A DNA stretch of 64,000 bases. Source: Hwangdonia seohaensis (GTDB taxonomy: Bacteria; Bacteroidota; Bacteroidia; Flavobacteriales; Flavobacteriaceae). The notes below the pieces were generated by a model, which had not been told where the DNA came from, made no database searches, and saw only the letters and a list, made by a program, of their open reading frames with translations. This document shows positions 9,063-17,940 of this stretch, in pieces (the stretch's first letter is position 1; each line of letters starts with the position of its first letter). The position numbers and the translations under genes were made by a program. The DNA lies in the NCBI RefSeq assembly GCF_031932625.1, contig NZ_JAVSCK010000003.1, positions 558,001-622,000 of the forward strand, given 5' to 3'.

Positions 9063-9250
9063 GGTCGCTATTTGGGCGAGTTGCCATAAAAAAGGCAAAC
9101 AGGCTTTCGGCAGTCGCTTCCTCTTAAGTCGGCGAGCTCCAACAAACCTGTACTGAGTTTGTCGAAGTATGCCTCAATCCTTCTGGCGTGCCTACTTGCA
9201 AAAGTGCTTTTTCAGGAATTTAGTTTTTATTTTTTTGGAATTTTTCTTTC

Positions 9251-9805
9251 CTATAAATCATCCGTAAAATGACGCTTCCCTTTTGTTTTGGCAAACTTTT
9301 CTTCATTATATTTTACAGAATTCCCTTTTGGAATAGATAACGATTGCCAATCTTCACCTTTAATAAGTTTCCCTAAAAACACCATTTGCCCGATGTGGTA
9401 GGCGTAATGTGTCAATTGCCTATTAATGGCCTCGGTAACGGTGTGCCCCTGGTTTCTTATATAAATAATACGTTCCAAGTCCTCGGTCTTTAAAGGCTTA
9501 ATGGCATTAAACAAACAGAGCCAACCATTTTCCCAAGCCGCCTTTAAATCTTCAATGGAATTAAACGAATCAACAAACTCTTCATCGCGTTGCCGCCATT
9601 CCTTTTCGCCATCTTCGGTTAAAAAATCAGTCCATCTACTCAACATATTTCCAGCCATGTGTTTTACAATTATGGCAATACTGTTCGAGTCTTCGTTACT
9701 TTGCCACTGCATGTTTTCAAAAGTGAGTTGGTTAAAGGTTTTGTCACCCAGACTTTTATAATATTCAAACTGTTTAATAATGCTTGTTAAATATGAGGTT
9801 TCCAT
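9251..9805 (-). CDS. DUF1572 / DinB-superfamily protein
   Basis: A 184-residue protein with the four-helix DinB/YfiT fold. The putative metal ligands are the histidine of VKHMAGN (about residue 49) and the HxxxH pair of HYAYHIGQ (about 132-136), in the spacing usual for the family. It ends in a basic tail. Members include thiol-dependent transferases (bacillithiol or mycothiol type) and many uncharacterised proteins, so the reaction cannot be named. It stands alone between NDH-2 and MsrB. The 188-base gap to NDH-2 holds only degenerate repeat-like sequence. Confidence 0.85.
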   Translation of the reverse strand: METSYLTSIIKQFEYYKSLGDKTFNQLTFENMQWQSNEDSNSIAIIVKHMAGNMLSRWTDFLTEDGEKEWRQRDEEFVDSFNSIEDLKAAWENGWLCLFNAIKPLKTEDLERIIYIRNQGHTVTEAINRQLTHYAYHIGQMVFLGKLIKGEDWQSLSIPKGNSVKYNEEKFAKTKGKRHFTDDL

Positions 9806-9900
9806 AAGAAGAAAGGTATGTGAAGTCTAAAAAAACAAATTTCAAATTTCGAAAAACATCATTTTGGAATTTAATTTTTTACAATTGGAAGTTTTAAACT

Positions 9901-10389
9901 TTATTCTTTCGGAATAAACTTTAAAGCCACTCCATTAATACAGTGTCTTTTGCCCGTTGTGTTTTTAGGGCCATCGTTAAAAACATGCCCCAAATGGCCG
10001 CCGCAAGTGGCACAATGTTCCTCGGTACGCGTATAGCCTAAATCGTTATCTGTAGAAAACCCGACGTTGCCATTTATTTCCCTATCAAAACTAGGCCAAC
10101 CCGTACCAGAATCAAACTTATGTTCGCTCTTAAATAAAGGCGTGTTACATGCAACACAATGGTAGGTTCCCTCAGCGTAGTTTTTATTCAACGGACTGGA
10201 AAACGGACGCTCTGTACCGGCATTTCGCAACACATAAAATTCCATTTCAGATAATTCGGCTTTCCATTCGCTTTCAGTTTTCGATACTTCAAAGGTTTTG
10301 GATACTTTTTCGTTCTGTTTTTGGGCCGAAGAGTTGCAGTTAAAAAGAATTATAAAAGCCAATAAAGGGATTAGGTTATTCATATTCAT
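9901..10389 (-). CDS. msrB: peptide-methionine (R)-S-oxide reductase, exported
   Basis: Repairs the R-sulfoxide of methionine in oxidised proteins. With the ATG at 10389 the protein has 162 residues; an upstream start at 10422 would put an unlikely segment before the signal peptide. A hydrophobic leader ends in LFNCNSSAQ, so it is exported and possibly lipidated. The SelR domain has both zinc CxxC pairs (CVACNTP and CATCGGH), SGTGWPSF, GHVFNDGP and the catalytic cysteine in RHCINGVALKF (about C150). No MsrA is adjacent. An envelope location implies a periplasmic or surface repair role. Confidence 0.93.
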   Translation of the reverse strand: MNMNNLIPLLAFIILFNCNSSAQKQNEKVSKTFEVSKTESEWKAELSEMEFYVLRNAGTERPFSSPLNKNYAEGTYHCVACNTPLFKSEHKFDSGTGWPSFDREINGNVGFSTDNDLGYTRTEEHCATCGGHLGHVFNDGPKNTTGKRHCINGVALKFIPKE

Positions 10390-10609
10390 AGGTGTTTTTT
10401 TTATTAAATATGTCGGTAACACGCATTAAACTTAACAAACAAATTGTAAGAAGTTGAGCAAATCAGGTAAACTTAAAGCCAAATGGGTTAATTTAAAATA
10501 TTAACACAGTTTATTTTTACCATGTTGTGACCAATAATTAAATGTTGTGTCAGAAACAATAAAGGTACAATTTTTGTATTTTTATCAAATATAAAAACCC
10601 TATTGAAAA

Positions 10610-11425
10610 ATGAGATTTAAACAAACACTTATATTATTTGGAATGGCACTATTGGTTTTTTCTTGTGCCGAAAACCCATTTACCGGAAAAAGTACATTGG
10701 CCATCATGCCAAATTCCCAATTATTCCCAACGGCCTTTGCCCAATACGACCAGTTTTTAAATGAACACAAAGTAGTAAAGGGAACCAAGGATGCCGAAAT
10801 GATTAAGCGCGTTGGGCAACGAATTGCTGTGGCGGCAGAACGTTGGTTAAACGCGAATGGGCACCAAGGCTATTTAACCGATTATAAATGGGAATATACT
10901 TTGGTAGAAGATAAAACCGCAAATGCTTGGTGCATGCCTGGTGGTAAAATTGTGTTTTATACGGGCATATTGCCCATTGCGAAAAGCGAAACCGGGGTCG
11001 CTGCCATTATGGGGCACGAAGTAGCTCACGCCTTGGCTAACCATGGGCAACAACGTATGAGTGCAGGTATATTGCAACAAGCGGCTGCTGTAGGGCTTAA
11101 TGTAGCTTTAAAAGACGACGAAAACTTAGAACTTTACAACCAAGCTTTTGGTATAGGGTCGCAAGTAGGAGTGATGCTTCCTTTTAGTAGAGCCCACGAA
11201 ACCGAAGCCGATAAAATAGGATTGTATTTAATGGCTATTGCAGGCTATAACCCGGATGAAGGTGCAGAATTATGGGAACGCATGAAAGCCAATAGTGGTG
11301 GGCAATCTCCACCGGAAATTTTGAGTACGCACCCGTCAAACGATTCGCGTATTGCAAACTTAAGAGCATTGGCACCACAGGCCAAAGCAGAAGCAAAAAA
11401 GTTTGGTGTTACCTCATTTAGATAA
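10610..11425 (+). CDS. M48-family zinc metalloprotease, lipoprotein
   Basis: A 271-residue envelope protease of the BepA/LoiP/HtpX-like M48 group. The signal peptide has a lipobox LVFSC, predicting an N-terminal lipidated Cys19. The catalytic motif is HEVAH at 136-140, and the third zinc ligand is the glutamate of AHETEADKIG about 60 residues later. The STHPSNDSRIANL motif near the end is typical of the family. Relatives degrade or help assemble outer-membrane proteins. An imperfect promoter (TTTTTG near 10571) lies upstream, along with a sequence also found before the beta-barrel genes. Confidence 0.93.
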   Translation: MRFKQTLILFGMALLVFSCAENPFTGKSTLAIMPNSQLFPTAFAQYDQFLNEHKVVKGTKDAEMIKRVGQRIAVAAERWLNANGHQGYLTDYKWEYTLVEDKTANAWCMPGGKIVFYTGILPIAKSETGVAAIMGHEVAHALANHGQQRMSAGILQQAAAVGLNVALKDDENLELYNQAFGIGSQVGVMLPFSRAHETEADKIGLYLMAIAGYNPDEGAELWERMKANSGGQSPPEILSTHPSNDSRIANLRALAPQAKAEAKKFGVTSFR

Positions 11426-11460
11426 TAAATATTATCTCTTTTAAAATATTTGATTACTTT

Positions 11461-11491
11461 AGAAGCTGCTCATAAAAGAGCAGCTTTTTTT
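11461..11491 (+). terminator. intrinsic terminator
   Basis: The stem AAGCTGCTC (11463-11471)/GAGCAGCTT (11479-11487) is followed by a T-run that reaches the ATG of the next gene. It ends the M48 gene or acts as a leader hairpin for the MFS gene starting at 11492. Confidence 0.75.
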
Positions 11492-12805
11492 ATGAATCAA
11501 CTTAAAAAAGGAAGTAAAAAACTTCTTAATGCATGGGCATTTTACGATTGGGCAAACTCGGTTTACACCCTTACTATTGCATCTTCCATATTTCCTATTT
11601 TTTATTCGTCGCTATTTCTTTCGGAAATTAAAAACTTACAAGCTTTTGGAATGGAATTTAAAAGTACCGCTTTAATAACGTTTGTTACGGCATTTACGTT
11701 TTTAGTGGTGGCTTTTACGTCGCCAATATTATCCGGAATAGCAGATTATGTTGGAAACAAAAAGAATTTTTTAAAGTTTTTTTGCTACGTGGGAAGCGCA
11801 GGTTGCATTGGTTTATATTGGTTCGATATTTCTCCTGATGGCATCCATTTAAGTTTACTATTTTATTTTATGGGACTTATTGGGTATTGGGGAAGCTTGG
11901 TGTTTTACAATTCGTATTTACCGGATATAGCCTATGAAGACCAACAAGACGCCATTAGTGCCAAAGGATTTTCAATGGGTTATATTGGGAGCGTGTTATT
12001 GCTCCTTGTAAATTTATTTATGGTAATGAGTCAAGATGAAGGCGCCGCCAAAATGCAAATGATGCGCTATTCGTTTGTAACCGTTGGTATTTGGTGGGCA
12101 TTGTTTAGCCAGTATTCGTTTTACTATTTACCAAAAGGCACATCGTCTGGACATAAAGTAACGCGGGCCATTGTTTTTAATGGTTTGAAAGAGCTAAGGC
12201 AAGTTTGGAAACAGCTTAAACAAGATTTACGGTTAAAGCGTTATTTGTATGCTTTTTTTGTGTTTAGTATGGCAGTGCAAACCATTATGTTGGTGGCTGT
12301 ATATTTTGGTGAAGAAGAAATTGATTGGGGCGGTGATAGCGAAAAAACAATGGGTTTAATTATTAGCATTTTAGTGATACAGATTGTGGCGGTTTTTGGG
12401 GCGATACTAACTTCAAGGGCTTCCAATAAATACGGAAATATTAAAACACTTATTGCTGTAAACTGCGTTTGGATGTGCCTGTGTTTCTATGCTTATTTTA
12501 TGAAATCGCCTATGCAGTTTTATATTGCAGCCTCTATAGTTGGTTTGGTTATGGGTGGTATTCAAGCGTTGGCACGATCAACCTACTCTAAGTTTTTGCC
12601 CGAGACCGATGATACCACGTCGTATTTTAGTTTTTATGATGTTGCCGAAAAAATAGGTATCGTTTTCGGAATGGTGATTTTTGCGACTATCGATCAAGTT
12701 ACCGGTAGCATGCGAAACGCTATTTTGTTTTTGTTTGTCTTCTTTTTATTAGGAATCATTTTATTGTTTAGAGTCCCGAAACACAGAACCGTTGCATCCG
12801 ATTAA
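11492..12805 (+). CDS. MFS transporter, UMF1 / Atg22-like family
   Basis: Inner-membrane permease of 437 residues with about twelve hydrophobic helices. The N-terminal motif NAWAFYDWANSVYTLTI is characteristic of the UMF1/Atg22-like branch. GGIQALARSTYSKFLPE in the second half is the equivalent conserved loop. Substrate is unknown; yeast Atg22 exports amino acids from the vacuole, but that cannot be transferred. I start it at 11492 because the TTG at 11450 would place a terminator hairpin inside the coding region. Confidence 0.88.
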   Translation: MNQLKKGSKKLLNAWAFYDWANSVYTLTIASSIFPIFYSSLFLSEIKNLQAFGMEFKSTALITFVTAFTFLVVAFTSPILSGIADYVGNKKNFLKFFCYVGSAGCIGLYWFDISPDGIHLSLLFYFMGLIGYWGSLVFYNSYLPDIAYEDQQDAISAKGFSMGYIGSVLLLLVNLFMVMSQDEGAAKMQMMRYSFVTVGIWWALFSQYSFYYLPKGTSSGHKVTRAIVFNGLKELRQVWKQLKQDLRLKRYLYAFFVFSMAVQTIMLVAVYFGEEEIDWGGDSEKTMGLIISILVIQIVAVFGAILTSRASNKYGNIKTLIAVNCVWMCLCFYAYFMKSPMQFYIAASIVGLVMGGIQALARSTYSKFLPETDDTTSYFSFYDVAEKIGIVFGMVIFATIDQVTGSMRNAILFLFVFFLLGIILLFRVPKHRTVASD

Positions 12806-12811
12806 TAAAAA

Positions 12812-12840
12812 AAACACCGTTTTAAAAGTGTTACTTTTTT
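12812..12840 (+). terminator. weak intrinsic terminator
   Basis: An AACAC/GTGTT stem around an AT-rich loop (12813-12832) lies directly after the MFS gene and is followed by a T-run. Confidence 0.5.
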
Positions 12841-12988
12841 GTCGTATTAACGATAATCCAAAGCTTGTGGATATTCCAAAATTTAAAAGCTGTCAAAATA
12901 AATGTTTGGCAGTCTTTTTGTAATATACAATTTGAAACTATTTTTCGTTAGTATTACATAATCACAAATTCTTAAAAAGATTCTTAAG

Positions 12989-13690
12989 ATGAAACACATA
13001 TTTATTTTCCTATTATCTTTTATAACGTCATTTGCATTTGCACAAAGCATCAATCAATTTGATGCCAACGGAAAGCGCCATGGTATTTGGAAGAAAACAT
13101 TTGAAGGTACTGAGGTTTTAAGATACGAAGGCGAATTTTTTCACGGAAAAGAAATAGGATTGTTCAAGTTTTATAAAAACATTAGAAAGAAACCCGTTTT
13201 AACCGCCACTAAACAGTTTAATAAAACTGACAATAAGGCTTATGTTACTTTTTTGTCCTCAAAAGGAAAAGTTATTAGTGAAGGGCAAATGGATGGGAAA
13301 ACCTATATAAGTGAATGGAAATATTATCAAAATCGAAATGATAATTTACTCACTTTAGAGCACTATAACAATGAAGGTGTTTTAGACGGCGAACGCTTTG
13401 TGTATTATGAAAACGGACAGGTTGCTGAAAAACAGTTTTATAAAAACGGAAAATTGGATGGGGTATCGGTTTGGTATTCAGAAAACAACATTGTTTTAAA
13501 AGAATTTTTTTATGTAAATGGCGAACTGCACGGACCATCAAAATATTATAATTCAAAGGGCGAACTAATAACAGAGGGCCTTTATAAAAACGGAAAGAAA
13601 CATGGCATATGGAACTACTACGAAAACGGTGAATTAATGGACGAAAAAAACTTCACATATAGTCCTAAGTATATTAAAAACGAGCCATAA
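12989..13690 (+). CDS. exported MORN-2 repeat protein (YwqK-like)
   Basis: A 233-residue secreted protein. The signal peptide ends in FAFAQ. The rest consists of repeated units of the form dGkrHGiWkyYyeNG(q), for example ANGKRHGIWKK, GELHGPSKYYNSKGE and NGKKHGIWNYYENGE. These are MORN-2 repeats, often labelled YwqK-type antitoxin by automatic annotation; nothing here indicates a toxin partner, so that label should be avoided. It probably lies in the periplasm or on the cell surface. It stands alone between an MFS gene and a region with a minus-strand candidate small RNA. Confidence 0.85.
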   Translation: MKHIFIFLLSFITSFAFAQSINQFDANGKRHGIWKKTFEGTEVLRYEGEFFHGKEIGLFKFYKNIRKKPVLTATKQFNKTDNKAYVTFLSSKGKVISEGQMDGKTYISEWKYYQNRNDNLLTLEHYNNEGVLDGERFVYYENGQVAEKQFYKNGKLDGVSVWYSENNIVLKEFFYVNGELHGPSKYYNSKGELITEGLYKNGKKHGIWNYYENGELMDEKNFTYSPKYIKNEP

Positions 13691-13800
13691 AAAAAAGACT
13701 ACCTTTACGGGCAGCCTCCTCTTTTTCATAGACAAGATCTTCCCTGTCTACAATCTAACAACCAAACTAATCTAATTAAATCCCTGTTTATTAATTTAAA
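13691..13800 (-). ncRNA. candidate small RNA or long 3' UTR ending in a minus-strand terminator
   Basis: Read on the minus strand, this region ends in a GGCTGCC/GGTAGTC stem (two G-U pairs, loop CGTAAA) followed by eight U residues at 13691-13720. On the plus strand the same stem would have A-C mismatches, so it is directional. About 75 bases upstream is CAGGGATTTAA, and a GACA/TGTC mini-hairpin lies between. It could be the far 3' end of the fasciclin mRNA (stop at 13941) or a separate RNA. A related layout occurs at 20618-20770. Confidence 0.35.
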
Positions 13801-13940
13801 ATCGTTTTGGCAATCAACTATAAAGATGATTTCGGTTATTCTATTTATAATTTAATAATAACAGCCTTAATGTCATAAATTGTAAGTACAACTAAAGTTG
13901 TTATTGTGCTTTATTTATGCTGTTGTTTTATTTTTTAAAA

Positions 13941-14918
13941 TCAGTTTAACTTTGGCAAAACCACTTTATCGATTACATGTATAACACCGTTAACAGCTTG
14001 TACATCGGTAACTACTATATTGCTCACTCTACCATTGGAATCGGTTAATGTAGCGCCACCTGTAACATTAGCGGTAATATCACCTCCTAATGTAGTTACG
14101 GTCATATTATCGGTTAAAGTAGATGCAAGCACATTGGCACCAGCAACAGCGTGTAAATCGAGGGTTGCTTTCAGGGTAGGTTCATCTATATCGTCTAAAG
14201 ATGACACACCTAATTCAGAAAGTAAACTTACAAAAGCATCATTTGTAGGTGCAAACACTGTAAATGGAGCAGGTGCTGTACCATTTGAAGTAGATAAGGT
14301 AGTTACATAATCAAACGTTAAATCGCTTCTTGTTAATGCCGAGACCAATATCGAAAAGGTGTCATCTGCTAGTGCGAAATCCACTATGTTTGGTAAACCA
14401 ATTACATTATCTACTATATGGATAACGCCGTTAGTGGCATCAATATCTGCTGTAACAACATCTGAAACACCATTTAGTTTCACACCCGCATTGGTGTTGA
14501 TGTATATGCTCAAATTATTATCAGAAGAGGCTTCAGTAGCTAAGGTTTCACCGTAACCTGTTGTTAAATCACCCGATTTTACTTCTCCGGAAATCACATG
14601 GTTTAATAATACTTGTTTTAACACATCTACGGGGACGTCATCTAAACTAGCAAAGCCATTATCGGTTAAAAATTTTGAGAATGCCACATTTGAGGGTGCG
14701 AATACTGTAAACTGTCCACTACCATTTAACGTAGTTACAAGGTCTGCGCGCTGTAAGGCTGCTACTAAATTACTTAAATCAGGTGTCGCCATTGCTAATT
14801 CTGCAATCGTTTCTGGTTGTTTAACCACAATTGGGTCGTCGTCGTCACTACATGAAAATGATAATACCGATATCATTGTGAGTAATAACACTTTTTTTAA
14901 TGCTGTTAATGCTTTCAT
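13941..14918 (-). CDS. fasciclin (FAS1) domain lipoprotein, two domains
   Basis: Surface or periplasmic lipoprotein of 325 residues. The ATG at 14918 gives the signal peptide MKALTALKKVLLLTMISVLS with lipobox SFSC and an acidic SDDDD stretch after the cysteine, a tag linked to outer-membrane surface export in this phylum. Two FAS1 domains follow (about 40-175 and 180-325), each with FTVFAPSN/TNxAF and VxxVNGVIHxID boxes. FAS1 domains mediate adhesion. An upstream GTG-type extension to 14999 is excluded because the promoter at 14946-14978 lies inside it. Confidence 0.92.
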   Translation of the reverse strand: MKALTALKKVLLLTMISVLSFSCSDDDDPIVVKQPETIAELAMATPDLSNLVAALQRADLVTTLNGSGQFTVFAPSNVAFSKFLTDNGFASLDDVPVDVLKQVLLNHVISGEVKSGDLTTGYGETLATEASSDNNLSIYINTNAGVKLNGVSDVVTADIDATNGVIHIVDNVIGLPNIVDFALADDTFSILVSALTRSDLTFDYVTTLSTSNGTAPAPFTVFAPTNDAFVSLLSELGVSSLDDIDEPTLKATLDLHAVAGANVLASTLTDNMTVTTLGGDITANVTGGATLTDSNGRVSNIVVTDVQAVNGVIHVIDKVVLPKLN

Positions 14919-14945
14919 TTTTATTAGGTTTTCTATTTTGTTCAA

Positions 14946-14978
14946 CAAATATATAATAAAGTTAAACAAAAATTCAAA
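14946..14978 (-). promoter_or_regulatory. Bacteroidota promoter for the fasciclin gene
   Basis: On the minus strand, TTTG (plus 14975-14978) is followed after 21 bases by TATATTTG (plus 14946-14953), an exact -7 element. It lies 27 bases before the chosen ATG. Confidence 0.6.
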
Positions 14979-15072
14979 CTTTGTTGAAGTTTTTTTCAAA
15001 AAAAATAAACAAAATATGGTTTATCGATGTTTTCAAATGATTTTTTAAAACTTCTATTTTCTATATTTATCT

Positions 15073-15080
15073 TATCTTTG
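15073..15080 (+). promoter_or_regulatory. candidate -7 element for mnmA
   Basis: TATCTTTG matches TAnnTTTG exactly and ends 16 bases before the mnmA ATG. The upstream TTTG box is not clear. Confidence 0.5.
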
Positions 15081-15096
15081 TAGCCAATTTTTAATT

Positions 15097-16284
15097 ATGA
15101 AACGCGTAATAATAGGACTTTCAGGGGGTGTTGACTCTAGCGTTGCAGCTTATTTATTAAAGCAGCAAGGGTATGAGGTTATTGGCTTGTTTATGAAAAA
15201 CTGGCATGATGATTCTGTGACTATTTCTAACGAATGTCCTTGGTTAGACGATAGTAACGATGCGATGTTGGTTGCCGAGAGATTAGGAATCCCTTTTCAA
15301 ACGGTAGATTTAAGCGAACAATACAAAGAGCGCATTGTAGACTACATGTTTAACGAATACGAAAAAGGCAGAACGCCAAACCCCGATGTACTGTGCAACA
15401 GGGAGATTAAGTTTGATGTGTTTATGAAGATCGCCTTAGAGCTGGGAGCAGATTATGTTGCTACGGGCCATTATTGCAGAAAAGGAACCATTGAAAAAGA
15501 TGGTGAAACCATTTACCAATTACTTGCAGGCGTTGATGATAATAAAGACCAATCGTACTTTTTGTGCCAGTTATCGCAAGCGCAATTGGCAAAATCATTG
15601 TTCCCTATCGGCGAATTAACCAAGCCGGAAGTTAGGGACATTGCTACGAAATTAGATTTAGTAACTGCCGAGAAAAAGGATTCTCAAGGTTTGTGTTTTA
15701 TTGGTAAAGTGAAGTTGCCTGATTTTCTACAGCAGCAATTAAAACCAAAAGAAGGTGTGATTGTTGAGGTATCAAAAGAGCAGGAGTTTTTTAATGAGTC
15801 TGTACCGGAGTTTCAATCTGAAGAAGACAAACTAAAATTCCTGTCTAAAAAAATTGAATATAAAATAAACGACGGAAAAATTGTTGGCAAGCACCAAGGT
15901 GCTCATTATTTCACTAAAGGTCAGCGCAAAGGACTCGCTGTGGGCGGAACCGTTGAGCCTTTATTTGTAATTGATACCGATGTAAGTGAGAACATCATTT
16001 ATACCGGACAAGGTAAAGAACACCCCGGTTTATACAAAAAAGCCTTGTTTGTTACTAACGAAGAATTGCATTGGGTGCGTGAAGATTTGGCATTAAACGT
16101 TGATGAAACCATGCAAGTTCAGGCTCGCATTCGCTACCGCCAATCTTTGCAAAAAGCAACGTTGCACAAAGTGGATAGTGGATTATATGTTGAGTTTGAA
16201 GCATTTCAATCGGCCATCACCGAAGGACAGTTTGTAGCTTGGTATTTAAATGACGAACTAATAGGTTCCGGAGTAATTTCGTAA
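15097..16284 (+). CDS. mnmA: tRNA-specific 2-thiouridylase MnmA
   Basis: Thiolates U34 of tRNA-Lys, -Glu and -Gln using ATP and a persulfide relay. The 395-residue protein has the PP-loop SGGVDSS (9-15), the catalytic cysteine C100 in NPDVLCNREIKF, the second cysteine C200 in DSQGLCFIGK, and the DQSYFLCQL segment. The region at about 215-265 (acidic, KEQEFFNESVPEFQ) is longer than in the E. coli enzyme, as is usual in this phylum. It is first of three tightly spaced genes: 21 bases to the subtilase, then none to the next gene. Confidence 0.95.
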   Translation: MKRVIIGLSGGVDSSVAAYLLKQQGYEVIGLFMKNWHDDSVTISNECPWLDDSNDAMLVAERLGIPFQTVDLSEQYKERIVDYMFNEYEKGRTPNPDVLCNREIKFDVFMKIALELGADYVATGHYCRKGTIEKDGETIYQLLAGVDDNKDQSYFLCQLSQAQLAKSLFPIGELTKPEVRDIATKLDLVTAEKKDSQGLCFIGKVKLPDFLQQQLKPKEGVIVEVSKEQEFFNESVPEFQSEEDKLKFLSKKIEYKINDGKIVGKHQGAHYFTKGQRKGLAVGGTVEPLFVIDTDVSENIIYTGQGKEHPGLYKKALFVTNEELHWVREDLALNVDETMQVQARIRYRQSLQKATLHKVDSGLYVEFEAFQSAITEGQFVAWYLNDELIGSGVIS

Positions 16285-16305
16285 CTTACCAAAAAAAAAT
16301 ATAAT

Positions 16306-17940
16306 ATGTTAAGGCGATTTTTAATTCTAAGCTTTCTTGCGTTTCAATTTTTCACGTTTGCCCAACAAGAAGATGCTTGGGTATATTTAACAGACAAACC
16401 TACCAATATATATCCCGTTAACAATCCTTCTGCATTTCTTATGCAAAAAGCCATTGATAGAAAAGCTAAACACGGGGTAACAATAGATGTTAGAGACGTT
16501 CCGGTTAACGAATCATACATTACCACACTTAAAAATGCCACGGGAATTACCGTTATGGCAAAATCCAAATGGTTTAATGCGGTACACGTTAGGGGGACTG
16601 AAACCAACATAAATGATTTACTAACAAATCCTGCAACATCATCGTTTGTAGACCGTATTGATTTTGCCGATAAAAGCTTGAACATCACCAAAAATTCTAA
16701 TGAAAAAGAGGTTCTAAAAACCAAGGATAAATTTACCGTTGAGAATACCTTTGTGAATTTTACTTATGGTAATACCCAAAATCAGGTAGAGATGATTAAT
16801 GTCGATGATTTGCATGTTGCGGATTATACGGGCTCTGGCGTTACCATTGCAGTATTGGATAGTGGTTTTGAAAATGTTGATACCATGGGGGCTTTTCAGC
16901 GATTAAGAGATGCGGGAAACTTAATGGGAGGTTACGATTTTGTAAACCGAAATGCGAATGTATATGCAAGTCCTGGCGACCACGGTACCCAAGTTTTAAG
17001 TACCATGGCCGGTTATGTGTTAAATAATTTTGTGGGTACAGCACCAGACGCCACCTATTATTTGTTTAAAACGGAAGATAATAATGATGAAAACCCAGTT
17101 GAAGAAAGTTATTGGGTTGAAGCCGCAGAACGGGCAGATAGCTTAGGAGTGGATATAATAAACACGTCTTTGGGTTATAAAGATTTTCCCAATTATCCTA
17201 ACTATGATTATACAACTGCCGAAATGGATGGGAATACGACCTTTATTACAAAAGGCACTAATATTGCTTTTGAAAAAGGCTTGTTACTGGTTACATCGGC
17301 AGGAAACGAAGGTAGTGCAGGAGTTAGCGGTCCAGCAGATTCCGAATATACTTTAACCATTGGTGCCGTAAATTCAGCAGGGGGTTATGCGACGTTTAGT
17401 TCTGTTGGAAATGGTTTTCAACCCTCACAAAAACCCGATGTTGTTGCGCAAGGTCAGGCTTCGGCGGTTATAAATTCAAGTAATGTAATTGGTGCAAACA
17501 ATGGTACATCATTTAGTTCGCCTATATTGGCCGGCGGAATTGCATGTTTAATGCAAGCCTTACCAAATAAAACCAATGCAGAAATCATGCAGGTGGTTCG
17601 CGAATCGGGTTCTCAATTTAGCACACCAGATTATCAATTAGGTTACGGTATTCCCGATTTATGGAGTGCGTTCAACGCTTTATCAATTGATGATTTAGAA
17701 AATGATAATAATATTTCAATTTATCCAAACCCTTCCAAAGCTGTTGTTTTTGTAAAAATGCCTTCTAACGAAGACAAACTAACCATAATGTTTTTTGATA
17801 TTTTAGGTAAGCAGGTTTTACAACGTTTTATTAACAGTACAGATAATAAAATCGACATCGCTACCTTATCAAAAGGCATTTATATTATCAATGCGACATC
17901 AAAAAACAGCGTAAAATCTTTTAAATTTATAAAGAATTAA
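16306..17940 (+). CDS. S8 subtilisin-family protease with T9SS C-terminal sorting domain
   Basis: Secreted serine protease of 544 residues. A signal peptide ending FTFAQ is followed by a prodomain-like stretch (about 20-150) and the catalytic triad D185 (VLDSGF), H226 (GDHGTQV) and S402 (NGTSFSSP). The last 75 residues (ISIYPNPSK..., LSKGIYIINAT, KFIKN) are a type A C-terminal signal for the type 9 secretion system, so it should be released or anchored at the cell surface. It overlaps no gene but shares the mnmA operon; the next ATG begins directly after its stop. Confidence 0.94.
   Translation: MLRRFLILSFLAFQFFTFAQQEDAWVYLTDKPTNIYPVNNPSAFLMQKAIDRKAKHGVTIDVRDVPVNESYITTLKNATGITVMAKSKWFNAVHVRGTETNINDLLTNPATSSFVDRIDFADKSLNITKNSNEKEVLKTKDKFTVENTFVNFTYGNTQNQVEMINVDDLHVADYTGSGVTIAVLDSGFENVDTMGAFQRLRDAGNLMGGYDFVNRNANVYASPGDHGTQVLSTMAGYVLNNFVGTAPDATYYLFKTEDNNDENPVEESYWVEAAERADSLGVDIINTSLGYKDFPNYPNYDYTTAEMDGNTTFITKGTNIAFEKGLLLVTSAGNEGSAGVSGPADSEYTLTIGAVNSAGGYATFSSVGNGFQPSQKPDVVAQGQASAVINSSNVIGANNGTSFSSPILAGGIACLMQALPNKTNAEIMQVVRESGSQFSTPDYQLGYGIPDLWSAFNALSIDDLENDNNISIYPNPSKAVVFVKMPSNEDKLTIMFFDILGKQVLQRFINSTDNKIDIATLSKGIYIINATSKNSVKSFKFIKN

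Noticed and set aside
12989..13690. Toxin-antitoxin label for the MORN-repeat protein
   Set aside because: No toxin gene is adjacent and the protein has a secretion signal; the label comes only from YwqK homology.
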